From: Alphaproteobacteria bacterium HGW-Alphaproteobacteria-14 | Lineage (GTDB): Bacteria; Pseudomonadota; Alphaproteobacteria; Sphingomonadales; Sphingomonadaceae | Direction: 5' to 3' | Length of the DNA stretch: 38,124 nucleotides | Assembly (NCBI GenBank): GCA_002842925.1 | Contig: PHEL01000023.1 | Span: 1-38,124, forward strand | In this document: one piece after another, positions 24,794-32,511 of the stretch | Position numbering within the stretch: position 1 is the stretch's first letter | Layout of the letters: the number at the start of each line of letters is the position of its first letter | Program-made: the position numbers and the translations under genes | The notes under the pieces: generated by a model | What the model saw: the letters and a program-made list of their open reading frames with translations, nothing else | Database searches by the model: none | Told to the model about the DNA's origin: nothing

Positions 24794-26059
24794 TCATACA
24801 GCAGCGCTCAACGCACCTTCATCGCGGCGGATGGTTGGCAATAGCCACTGGAACCACGCCAACGCAATCAGATAGGAGCTGGCGGCGAACACGAACAGCG
24901 GCACGAACCCGAATCCGGCATCCAGCACCCGGCCTGCGATCAGGCTGATCGCTACCCCGCCCATATTGCCCATAAACGCGCCAAACGCCGTTACCCGGCC
25001 CACCTTGGCGTTGGGCACAACGTCGGTGATGGTCGAAAAGATCGACAGCGAAAAGCCCTGATGCCCAGCCATCACTACGCCGATCATGCAGGCCACCGGC
25101 CAGAACGAATTAAGCTCCAGCACCAATGGCAGCGGCGCCACCATCAGCGCCGATATCAGCATCACCCCCTTGCGCACCCGGTTGACCCCCCAGCCACGTT
25201 CGAGCAGCCGGGTCGACCCCCAACCCGCCAGCAACGCGCCCAGCCCCGATCCGGCAAAGGCAATCGCCAGCGGCACGCCCAATTCGATCGTCGAAAGGCC
25301 GAATTCCTTGCGGTAGTAATCCGCCAGCCAGAAGTTGATGAACCACCATGTCATGTCGGATAGCGCCTTGGCCCCGACGATGGCCCAGGTTTTGCGGTTG
25401 GTCAGGATCGGGCCGTATCCGGCGGAGTCGCTGCCGCTTTCGGCTGGCGCTTCGTCAACGGTGCGTTCGCGCAGCTGCGCCAGCCCGCGCGCAAGCCAGA
25501 TCCATGCCAGCAACGATATAAACCCGCCGATCCCGCCCGCGACCAGCGCGCCGCGCCAGCCCACTGTCAGCGCCAGTGCCGGGATCACAAACGGCATCGC
25601 AATCGTGCCAGCACCCGCCAGCATCGTCGCAAACCCGAACGCGAAGGATCGCTGGTTCGGCGGAAACAGCGTCGCCACCGTCTTGATGGTCAGCGGGGTC
25701 TGCACCGCCTCTGTCAGCCCCAGTCCGATCCGCGCTGTTACCACCTGCCACGTGGTTATCGCCCAGCCATGGGCGATGGCGGCCAGGCTCCACGCCGATG
25801 CGCCGACCTGCATCGAACGGTTCACGCCCAGCCGATCAACCAGCCAGCCGGTAAACAGAAACGCAAAGGCTGCGGAAAATTGCGTGACCGCCGCCAGATC
25901 ACCGAAATCACTGTCGCTCCAGCCGAAATCGGCCATCATGTCGGGTTTGAGAATGGCGATGATCGGGCGATCCATCGCGTTGAACACCCCGGCGATGCAC
26001 AACACCGTGAACAGCGACCAGCGCAGGCGGCTGGACAGGGGTGAAGATTGTGCGGCCAT
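24794..26059 (-). CDS. MFS permease, likely sulfoquinovose or SQ-glycoside uptake
   Basis: A 421-residue major facilitator superfamily transporter with 12 predicted spans. The first loop carries motif A (GWLVDRLGVNRSM), and FNAMDRPIIAILKPDMMADFGWSDSDFG at the N-terminus is in the style of the anion:cation symporter (hexuronate, glucarate) group. ATG 26059 follows AGGAG by 6 nt. It lies between the TonB-dependent receptor and the exporter operon, all on the minus strand. By position it should bring sulfoquinovose or sulfoquinovosyl glycerol across the inner membrane, replacing the ABC importer of the Agrobacterium pathway. The substrate assignment is inference from context. Confidence 0.85.
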   Translation of the reverse strand: MAAQSSPLSSRLRWSLFTVLCIAGVFNAMDRPIIAILKPDMMADFGWSDSDFGDLAAVTQFSAAFAFLFTGWLVDRLGVNRSMQVGASAWSLAAIAHGWAITTWQVVTARIGLGLTEAVQTPLTIKTVATLFPPNQRSFAFGFATMLAGAGTIAMPFVIPALALTVGWRGALVAGGIGGFISLLAWIWLARGLAQLRERTVDEAPAESGSDSAGYGPILTNRKTWAIVGAKALSDMTWWFINFWLADYYRKEFGLSTIELGVPLAIAFAGSGLGALLAGWGSTRLLERGWGVNRVRKGVMLISALMVAPLPLVLELNSFWPVACMIGVVMAGHQGFSLSIFSTITDVVPNAKVGRVTAFGAFMGNMGGVAISLIAGRVLDAGFGFVPLFVFAASSYLIALAWFQWLLPTIRRDEGALSAAV

Positions 26060-26113
26060 CACAGGCTCCTAGCGATCGGAAAAGGGGCGGGACAAGTTTG
26101 GCCGGACAAGACA

Positions 26114-26141
26114 AGGGCCGCCAGATCGCTCTGGCGGCCCT
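26114..26141 (-). terminator. Strong hairpin terminator after the TonB-dependent receptor gene
   Basis: A perfect 12-bp stem, AGGGCCGCCAGA with TCTGGCGGCCCT and a 4-nt loop (26126-26129), lies 30 bp beyond the receptor stop. On the minus strand it is followed by TGTCTTGTCC, a broken T-tract. It should end or weaken the receptor transcript before the MFS gene, so the receptor can be expressed at a different level from the permease. Confidence 0.75.
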
Positions 26142-26171
26142 GTTCTTATCATGCGACCAGAAGGCGCTCCA

Positions 26172-28430
26172 TCACATCCGGGCGCGCAGGCTGATCCCGA
26201 CATAACGATCCGCCTCACGCGGGATTTGCAGGCGCTGGCCATTGCCAACATTCAGCAGCGCGAAGCTTTCATCGGTGATATTGCGGATATGGAAGGTCAG
26301 GCGATAGCGGTCATCCGGATCGGAAAAGCCGACAGACGCGTTCCAGATGCCGTAGCCATCAAGCGGGCCGCTTTCGCCAAGATCGGAGAATTGCGAACTC
26401 AAGTGGCGAAAATCGGTATCAAGATGCAGCCCAAAGCCACCAAGGTCGGCTTCGTAACTGGCGCCCAGAGTATAGGTGAACTTGGGTGCCAGCGGCAATC
26501 TGGTGCCGTTGCGGGCATCAGGCGCGTTGGTGATCGGATTGGGGTTGAATTCCTTCACCTTGGCATCGGCATAGGCACCACTTGCGCGCAAGGTCAGTCC
26601 GCTGACCGGCACCACGACAAGATCGGCCTCGAAGCCTTCGGTCTTGACTGTGCCCGCATTGGTCAGATTTGTAATGATGGTGCCGTTCAGATTGATGAAG
26701 TTATTGGCTTGGAACCCATCATATTCAACCGTGAACGCGGCCAGGTTCAACTGCACCCGATTGTCGAGGAACTGCGATTTGATCCCCGCTTCGAATGCGT
26801 CGGATGTCTCGGCATCGATCGGCACAGCATTATTGGGCGCGGTGTGATTGAAGAACACGTTGAAGGCCGGACCCTTATACCCCCGCGTGTAGCTGGTGTA
26901 GAGCATGATGTCGTCTGCCGCATAAACCTGCAGAACGGCTTTGCCCGACAGATTGCCGTTGGTGCTGGAACCGGTCGACAGATTGGTGCCATTGCCGCCG
27001 CTGGCGATCGTGCCGCCTGCCGGGCTGCCCGATACGCCCGGCCCGGTTGCAGGCAAGCCATTGGCAGCGTTGACGCCCGGCGCGCGGAAATGGCTGAAAT
27101 CAAGATCGTCCCACGTGTAACGCAGCCCCCCGGTCAGCGCGATCATGTCATTGAAACGATAGGTGCCCTGACCGAACACCGCAAAGTTCTTCGATGTCAC
27201 GTCGCTGTCTGATGTTGCGGTGGGGAAAATCGTATTGACTGTGTCCGCAAGGTTGCATGGCTGACCGCCCGTCACCGGATCAATCGGCAATGTTGAACTG
27301 GCGCAGGTGATGACTTCGCGCGTGAACTGCTGCTTGTTGTCGGATTGCCAGGCGAATGCTCCGACCTGGTAGAAAAACGGTTCTGAAGCGTCCGAGGCCA
27401 ATCGCACTTCTAGCGAATATTGCTCGGTCTTTACAGTGCCGTCATCGTGCAATTCGGCAGTGCCGACCAGCGCGCGCGGAAGGAAATCGCCTTCACGAAT
27501 TTCGCGGTTCTTCCAGTTGCGATAGCCTGCAACAACGCTCAGCGTGTGGCTGGTGAAAACGTCGAAGTCCGCCGATGCGGTCAGGCTCCACTGTTCGTCG
27601 CGGGTCTGGGTGACCAGATTGTGGTTGACGTAGCGCTGATCAAGCCCCTGCGCCACGCCGCCGGGCAGGCCCAGTTCGGCATCCAGCACCGCACCCCGGC
27701 TGACCGTGGTGATATCGGCACAGCAATCATCATCCGCCTTGAAGTAATCGATATCGTCTTCCTGCCCACCAAAGACGTTGGTGATGTTGCCATCATAGGT
27801 ACCATAAAATCCGGTGATGCGACCGCTGAGGTTTTCGCCCAGCGGGCCGGAGATTGCAGCTCGCAGGCGATATTCATTGCCTTCAAACCATTCGGCGCGC
27901 GCTTCGGCTTCGAGAGTATCAGTGCCGCCCTTGGAAACCATGTTGACGAGGCCCGCCGAAGCGTTTTTGCCGAACAGGGTGCCCTGCGGCCCGCGCAGAA
28001 CTTCGATCCGCTCAAGATCGACAAGGTCCATGAACGCTTGTCCAGAACGCGACAGCACGACACCGTCGACAACGGTGGACACACTGGGTTCAGCGGCAAC
28101 CGAGAAGGTGATCGTGCCCACGCCGCGCATCACAATCGCGCTGTTAGCGCTGGTGGTGCCCTTGCGGAAAGTCACTGATGGAACCAGCCGCGTCAGCCCT
28201 TCAAGGCTGGTGGTGCCGGTTTGCTCAAGCCGATCGGCGGTGATTGCGGTGATTGCAATCGGAACATCTTGAACGTTTTCAGATACTTTTTGCGCGGTAA
28301 CGATGATTTCGGCAATGCCGCCGGTCGATGCAGACTCATCCTGCGCCAGCGTCGGCGCGGCCTGCATCAGCGCCAGGGAACTGACCGAAACGGCAAGCGC
28401 CTTGAACACAATTCGGGTGTTGGTGGACAT
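26172..28430 (-). CDS. TonB-dependent outer-membrane receptor, likely for SQ glycosides
   Basis: A 752-residue TonB-dependent receptor. Residues 1-29 are a signal peptide (ending PTLAQ). A TonB box-like IAEIIVTAQK follows, then the plug domain with VQDVPIAITAITADRLEQTG, VMRGVG and VDLERIEVLRGPQGTLFGKNASAGLVNMVSKGG, and a 22-strand-type barrel. The last residues (YVGISLRARM) lack the usual terminal aromatic residue. AGGGGAG precedes ATG 28430. In sphingomonads such receptors take up sugars and aromatic compounds. Divergent pairing with the sulfoquinovosidase operon argues for sulfoquinovosyl glycerol or a related sulfolipid head group. Without that context it would be a generic receptor. Confidence 0.92.
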   Translation of the reverse strand: MSTNTRIVFKALAVSVSSLALMQAAPTLAQDESASTGGIAEIIVTAQKVSENVQDVPIAITAITADRLEQTGTTSLEGLTRLVPSVTFRKGTTSANSAIVMRGVGTITFSVAAEPSVSTVVDGVVLSRSGQAFMDLVDLERIEVLRGPQGTLFGKNASAGLVNMVSKGGTDTLEAEARAEWFEGNEYRLRAAISGPLGENLSGRITGFYGTYDGNITNVFGGQEDDIDYFKADDDCCADITTVSRGAVLDAELGLPGGVAQGLDQRYVNHNLVTQTRDEQWSLTASADFDVFTSHTLSVVAGYRNWKNREIREGDFLPRALVGTAELHDDGTVKTEQYSLEVRLASDASEPFFYQVGAFAWQSDNKQQFTREVITCASSTLPIDPVTGGQPCNLADTVNTIFPTATSDSDVTSKNFAVFGQGTYRFNDMIALTGGLRYTWDDLDFSHFRAPGVNAANGLPATGPGVSGSPAGGTIASGGNGTNLSTGSSTNGNLSGKAVLQVYAADDIMLYTSYTRGYKGPAFNVFFNHTAPNNAVPIDAETSDAFEAGIKSQFLDNRVQLNLAAFTVEYDGFQANNFINLNGTIITNLTNAGTVKTEGFEADLVVVPVSGLTLRASGAYADAKVKEFNPNPITNAPDARNGTRLPLAPKFTYTLGASYEADLGGFGLHLDTDFRHLSSQFSDLGESGPLDGYGIWNASVGFSDPDDRYRLTFHIRNITDESFALLNVGNGQRLQIPREADRYVGISLRARM

Positions 28431-28578
28431 CGTAACTCTCTCCCCTCAAACCTGATCAACTCATTTGACGATCTTCAGATCATCGCCCGTGCGGTCGATC
28501 TTTGGACGCTTGAATTGCGCTTTCTGTCGCTATATGTCAAGCGGTGTCAGATAGCACCGGTGAGGGGAGTTAAGGGCG
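28431..28578. promoter_or_regulatory. Divergent promoter region of the sulfoquinovose locus
   Basis: This 148-bp spacer serves the receptor (minus) and the sulfoquinovosidase operon (plus). On the minus strand TGTCAA at 28535-28540 gives a consensus -35 TTGACA for the receptor, with only a weak -10 17 nt on. On the plus strand TTGAAT (28510) and TATATG (28531) are a poor -35/-10 pair. Symmetric elements are CGGTG-N8-CACCG (28542-28559) and GATCT-TC-AGATC (28470-28481), and TGTCA occurs twice 10 bp apart (28535 and 28545). One of these is probably the operator for the LacI-type protein encoded in the operon. GGGGAG at 28564-28569 is the ribosome site of the TTG-started sulfoquinovosidase. Confidence 0.5.
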
Positions 28579-30594
28579 TTGACGTCGCAGTTGGCTGCAC
28601 TTCAGGATGGATTCGCCCTGTTGCTGGGCGGGCATACTATTGTCAGTCACAGTTCTGGTTTGCCTGCCATTGCAATCAGTTCGGGCGCCCCCAAGGTTAC
28701 GATGGTGCGCGGCAATTTCCGGCTAAACGATAAGCTGCGCCCCGCAGCGCGACTTGACCAGTGCGCCCGCGTCGATGGCGGTTTTGTGCTCTCCAGCCGA
28801 GACGAAACCGCGCAGGTGGCGGTGCGGATCGCGCCTGATGGCGGGCGGTTCAGCCTTACGGCGCTGACTCCGCATGACCGCATCACCATCGATTTCAAAC
28901 CCGGCTCTGATGATGTGCTGTGGGGCGGCGGGGAACAGATGAGCTATCTTGCGCTCAACGGCCGCAAGTTTCCGATCTGGACGAGCGAGCCAGGGGTCGG
29001 GCGCGAGCCCGGCACTGCGCTGACCGATCAGGCCAGCGCCGACGGCTCGTTTGCAGGCGGCGATTACTGGACCACCAATTACCCTGAACCGACGGTGCTG
29101 TGTTCGGCGGGCTGGGCGCTGTCGCTGGCCAATGCCGACTATTGCGAGCTGGATGCGACCCACCCCGGACGGCTGCGCATTCACGTCTGGTCGGGCGAGG
29201 TGGCGATTGATCTGTTTTCGGGCGAACCGGCCGATTTGGTGCGCCAGCTCGGCGCGCGGTTCGGCCCGCGTCAGCCGCTACCCGAATGGGCGCTGGGCGG
29301 CGCGATAGTGGGGCTTAAGGACGGGGCGAACAGCTTTGATCGGCTCGAACGCATGATCGATGCAGGCGCGGCCATATCGGGGCTATGGTGCGAAGACTGG
29401 GTGGGCTTGCGCGAAACCAGCTTTGGTCGCCGCCTGTTCTGGGACTGGCAGTGGAACGCGGCACGCTATCCCGCCCTGCCCGATCGCATCGCGGCGCTGA
29501 AAGCGCGCGGCATCCGGTTTATGGGCTATGTTAACCCCTATCTGGCGGTTGATGGCCCGCTTTACGCTGAAGCCGCGGCAAAGGGATTTTGCGCGCGCCA
29601 GCTGGATCGTGACGCCCCCTATCTGGTCGACTTCGGCGAGTTCGACGCGGGCGTGGTCGATTTCACCAACCCGGCCGCGGCCGAATGGTTTGCCGAGGAG
29701 GTGATCGGCAAGCGGATGCTCGATTTCGGGCTGGATGGGTGGATGGCCGATTTCGGCGAATATCTACCGATTGATCTCAGGCTTCACGATGGCGATCCGA
29801 TGCAGGAGCACAACCGTTGGCCGGTGCGCTGGGCCGAGGTGAACGCGCGTGCGGTCGCATCGCGCGGGCGGACCGGCGATGTGCTGTGGTTCATGCGCGC
29901 AGGGCACACGGGCGTGCAGGCGCATTGCCCCTTGCTGTGGGCGGGCGATCAATCGGTCGATTTCAGCCGCCATGACGGCATCGGCACGGTGATCACCGCC
30001 GCGCTGTCATCGGGGCTGATCGGCAATGCCTTCAGCCATTCGGACGTGGGCGGCTATACCAGCCTGTTCGGCAATATCCGCAGCGCCGAACTGCTGTTGC
30101 GCTGGTATGAACTGGGCGCGTTCAGCCCGGTAATGCGCACGCATGAAGGAAACCGGCCCGACGACAACCTGCAGATCGACTCAAGCCCCGAACTGATCGA
30201 AGGCTTCGTGCGCTGGAGCCGTGTCCACGCCGCGCTCGCACCCTATGCGGCGCAACTGTTGACCGAGGCACAGGCCAGCGGCCTGCCCGCCATGCGCGCG
30301 CTGTTTCTGCACTATCCGCAAGACCGCCAAACTTTCACTATTCAGGATCAATTCCTGTATGGGGCCGACATAATGGTGGCACCGGTAATCGAAAGGGGGG
30401 CGGTCATGCGGCGGGTCTATCTACCAAGTGATAGCGGACAGGAATGGAACCATCTGTGGACGGGTGAGCCCTTCGCCCCCGGCTGGCATGACGTGTCTGC
30501 GCCGCTAGGTCAGCCGCCAGTGTTCACCCGCCCGAACAGCGGGTTCGCGGGGTTGTTTGCGCGGCTGCGCAATATCGGAGGCGATCGAGCATGA
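28579..30594 (+). CDS. smoI: GH31 sulfoquinovosidase
   Basis: A 671-residue glycoside hydrolase of family 31, close in length and sequence to E. coli YihQ (678). It hydrolyses alpha-sulfoquinovosides such as sulfoquinovosyl glycerol to free sulfoquinovose. The nucleophile is D391 in GWMADFGEYLP and the acid/base D457 in WAGDQSVD. The sulfonate pocket is complete: K247 (GLKDG), E272 (WCEDW), R285 and W288 (SFGRRLFWDW), and Y493 (GGYTSLF), the KERWY set known from the Agrobacterium enzyme, with the same spacing as I recall it. That rules out an ordinary alpha-glucosidase. The start is TTG 28579 with GGGGAG 9 nt upstream. No signal peptide is seen, so hydrolysis is cytosolic. It overlaps the LacI gene by 4 bp. 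Confidence 0.95.
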   Translation: MTSQLAALQDGFALLLGGHTIVSHSSGLPAIAISSGAPKVTMVRGNFRLNDKLRPAARLDQCARVDGGFVLSSRDETAQVAVRIAPDGGRFSLTALTPHDRITIDFKPGSDDVLWGGGEQMSYLALNGRKFPIWTSEPGVGREPGTALTDQASADGSFAGGDYWTTNYPEPTVLCSAGWALSLANADYCELDATHPGRLRIHVWSGEVAIDLFSGEPADLVRQLGARFGPRQPLPEWALGGAIVGLKDGANSFDRLERMIDAGAAISGLWCEDWVGLRETSFGRRLFWDWQWNAARYPALPDRIAALKARGIRFMGYVNPYLAVDGPLYAEAAAKGFCARQLDRDAPYLVDFGEFDAGVVDFTNPAAAEWFAEEVIGKRMLDFGLDGWMADFGEYLPIDLRLHDGDPMQEHNRWPVRWAEVNARAVASRGRTGDVLWFMRAGHTGVQAHCPLLWAGDQSVDFSRHDGIGTVITAALSSGLIGNAFSHSDVGGYTSLFGNIRSAELLLRWYELGAFSPVMRTHEGNRPDDNLQIDSSPELIEGFVRWSRVHAALAPYAAQLLTEAQASGLPAMRALFLHYPQDRQTFTIQDQFLYGADIMVAPVIERGAVMRRVYLPSDSGQEWNHLWTGEPFAPGWHDVSAPLGQPPVFTRPNSGFAGLFARLRNIGGDRA

Positions 30595-31604
30595 GCAGAG
30601 CCAATATCCGCGATGTCGCCGCGCGCGCCGGAGTGGCGGTGAAAACTGTCAGCCGGGTGCTCAACGGCCATCCTTATGTCAGCGATACCCTGCGCGGAAA
30701 GGTTGAGCAGGCGATGGCTGACCTGGACTTTCGTCCAAGCGTCGCCGCGCGCATCCTGTCGGGAGCCAAGTCCAACCAGGTAGCGCTGATTTACGACAAT
30801 CACAGCCCCTATTACATGTTCCAGATCCAGAAGGGCTGCTGGGATGTGTGCCACGAAAACGGCATCCGTTTGTTGGCCCAGCCAGTGGACGTGGCGGATC
30901 CGCGCGTGGGCGATCAGGTGCGCGGACTGGTCAGCGAAACCCACGTCGATGGGATCATCCTGTCATCCCCCGTGACCGATTGCGATCCGGTGCTGCGCGC
31001 GCTTGAATTGATGGACGTGCCGTTCGTGCGGATATCGCCGGGCACCAATCACGCGCTGACCAGTTCGGTGTTCATGGACGACGCGCAGGCCGCCGATGAC
31101 ATGACCACGCACCTGATCAACGCCGGCCACCGACGCATCGGCTTCATCAAAGGGCACACCAACCACATGGCATCGGATGATCGCCTGTTCGGCTATCGCC
31201 GCGCGCTTGACCGGGTCGGAATCCCGTTCGAACCGCATCTGGTTGTCGATGGCGAATTTGATTTTGACTCGGGTGTGCGAAGCGCGCGCGCCTTGCTCGA
31301 TCTGCCTGATCGGCCCACCGCGATCTTTGCCTCGAATGACGATATGGCGGCAGGCGTTCTGGCAGTGGCGCATGATCGCGGAATCAACGTGCCCGCCGAA
31401 CTATCGGTCGCGGGGTTCGATGATACCACGCTGGCCCGCACGGTCTGGCCGCCGCTCACCACCATCCGCCAACCGATGGCCGAACTGGCGCGCACCGCCA
31501 CTGAAATTCTGATTGCGGGTGGTGATATCAACCATCGCCGCCTGCCCCACACTCTGGTGGAGCGCGCCTCTGTCGCTCCGCCCAAAGGATCATCTCATGA
31601 GTGA
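30591..31604 (+). CDS. LacI-family regulator of the sulfoquinovose locus
   Basis: A 337-residue LacI/GalR regulator. The N-terminal helix-turn-helix and hinge read NIRDVAARAGVAVKTVSRVLNGHPYVSDTLRGKVEQAMADLDFRPSVAARIL. The periplasmic-binding-like domain follows, with VDGIILSSPVTD, GHRRIGFIKGH, PTAIFASNDDMAAGVLAVAHDRGINVPAELSVAGFDDT. It lies inside the operon, overlapping the sulfoquinovosidase by 4 bp and the reductase by 8 bp. It should repress the locus and be released by sulfoquinovose or a derived sugar; the inducer is inferred from context. The analogous regulator in Agrobacterium is SmoD. Confidence 0.92.
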   Translation: MSRANIRDVAARAGVAVKTVSRVLNGHPYVSDTLRGKVEQAMADLDFRPSVAARILSGAKSNQVALIYDNHSPYYMFQIQKGCWDVCHENGIRLLAQPVDVADPRVGDQVRGLVSETHVDGIILSSPVTDCDPVLRALELMDVPFVRISPGTNHALTSSVFMDDAQAADDMTTHLINAGHRRIGFIKGHTNHMASDDRLFGYRRALDRVGIPFEPHLVVDGEFDFDSGVRSARALLDLPDRPTAIFASNDDMAAGVLAVAHDRGINVPAELSVAGFDDTTLARTVWPPLTTIRQPMAELARTATEILIAGGDINHRRLPHTLVERASVAPPKGSSHE

Positions 31605-32511
31605 ACTGCCCCTCCCCCCTGTCACCCGCACGCTTGGCCATAGCGGCATTGCGGTGTCACCGATCGCGTGGGGCATGTGGCGTCTTGCTGAAAACGGGCG
31701 CACCGCAGGTGATGCAGCGCGGCTGGTGCACGCCGCGATCGATGCCGGGATCAGCTTTCTCGACACCGCCGATATCTACGGGTTTGACGGGTCAGGCGGC
31801 TTTGGTGATGCCGAGGCGCTGCTGGGCGAAGTGCTCGCCGCAGAGCCGGCCCTGCGCGCCCGTATGGTGCTCGCCACCAAGGGCGGGATCCTGCCCCCGC
31901 TGCCCTATGATCAGAGTGCGGATTATCTGCGCAAGGCGATCAACGCCTCGCTTACCCGGCTGAAGGTAGATCACGTTGACCTGTGGCAGATCCACCGCCC
32001 CGATATTCTCGCCCACCCGCAAGAGGTTGCCCGGGTGCTCGATGATGCGATCACATCGGGCAAGGTGCGCTGCCTGGGCGTGTCGAACTTCACGGCTGCG
32101 CAAATCGCGGCGCTGAACCATTTCCTGGGGCACAAGCTGGTTTCGACCCAGCCCGAAATCAGCCCGCTGCGCATCACCTGCTTTGAAAATGGCGAACTGG
32201 ATCAGGCGATGATGCTCGGCCTCACCCCGATGGCGTGGTCGCCGCTGGGTGGTGGGCTGCTGACTGCGCCTGAAAGTGCGCGTGACAAGGCGGTGGCCGC
32301 CGCGCTTGACGCGGTGGCGAGCGCGCAGGGCGTCTCGCGCACGGTCGCAGCCTATAGCTGGCTGATGGCGCATCCGGCCGGGATCATCCCGATCATCGGA
32401 TCGCAGAACCCCGAACGGATTGCCGAGGGTGCCGCTGCGCTGACAGTGCGCTGGACGCGGCAGGATTGGTATGCGGTGCTGGTCGCCGCGCGTGGAGAGA
32501 GGCTTCCGTGA
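31597..32511 (+). CDS. smoB: Aldo-keto reductase, probable 6-oxo-glucose reductase
   Basis: A 304-residue aldo-keto reductase with TIM-barrel fold. The catalytic tetrad is visible: D56 and Y61 in FLDTADIYG, K95 in VLATKGG, and H133 in VDLWQIHRPD. The NADP-binding end has IIPIIGSQNPERIAEG. AAAGGA lies 7 nt before ATG 31597. In the sulfo-SMO pathway SmoB reduces 6-oxo-glucose, the product of oxidative desulfonation of sulfoquinovose, to glucose with NADPH. Placement directly ahead of the monooxygenase gene (1-bp TGATG overlap) supports that job. By sequence alone it would only be a general aldo-keto reductase. Confidence 0.85.
   Translation: MSELPLPPVTRTLGHSGIAVSPIAWGMWRLAENGRTAGDAARLVHAAIDAGISFLDTADIYGFDGSGGFGDAEALLGEVLAAEPALRARMVLATKGGILPPLPYDQSADYLRKAINASLTRLKVDHVDLWQIHRPDILAHPQEVARVLDDAITSGKVRCLGVSNFTAAQIAALNHFLGHKLVSTQPEISPLRITCFENGELDQAMMLGLTPMAWSPLGGGLLTAPESARDKAVAAALDAVASAQGVSRTVAAYSWLMAHPAGIIPIIGSQNPERIAEGAAALTVRWTRQDWYAVLVAARGERLP

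Noticed and set aside
28579-30594. Reading the GH31 gene as an ordinary alpha-glucosidase or alpha-xylosidase
   Set aside because: The residues for sulfonate binding (K247, E272, R285, W288, Y493) are all present, and the neighbours encode desulfonation and sulfite handling.
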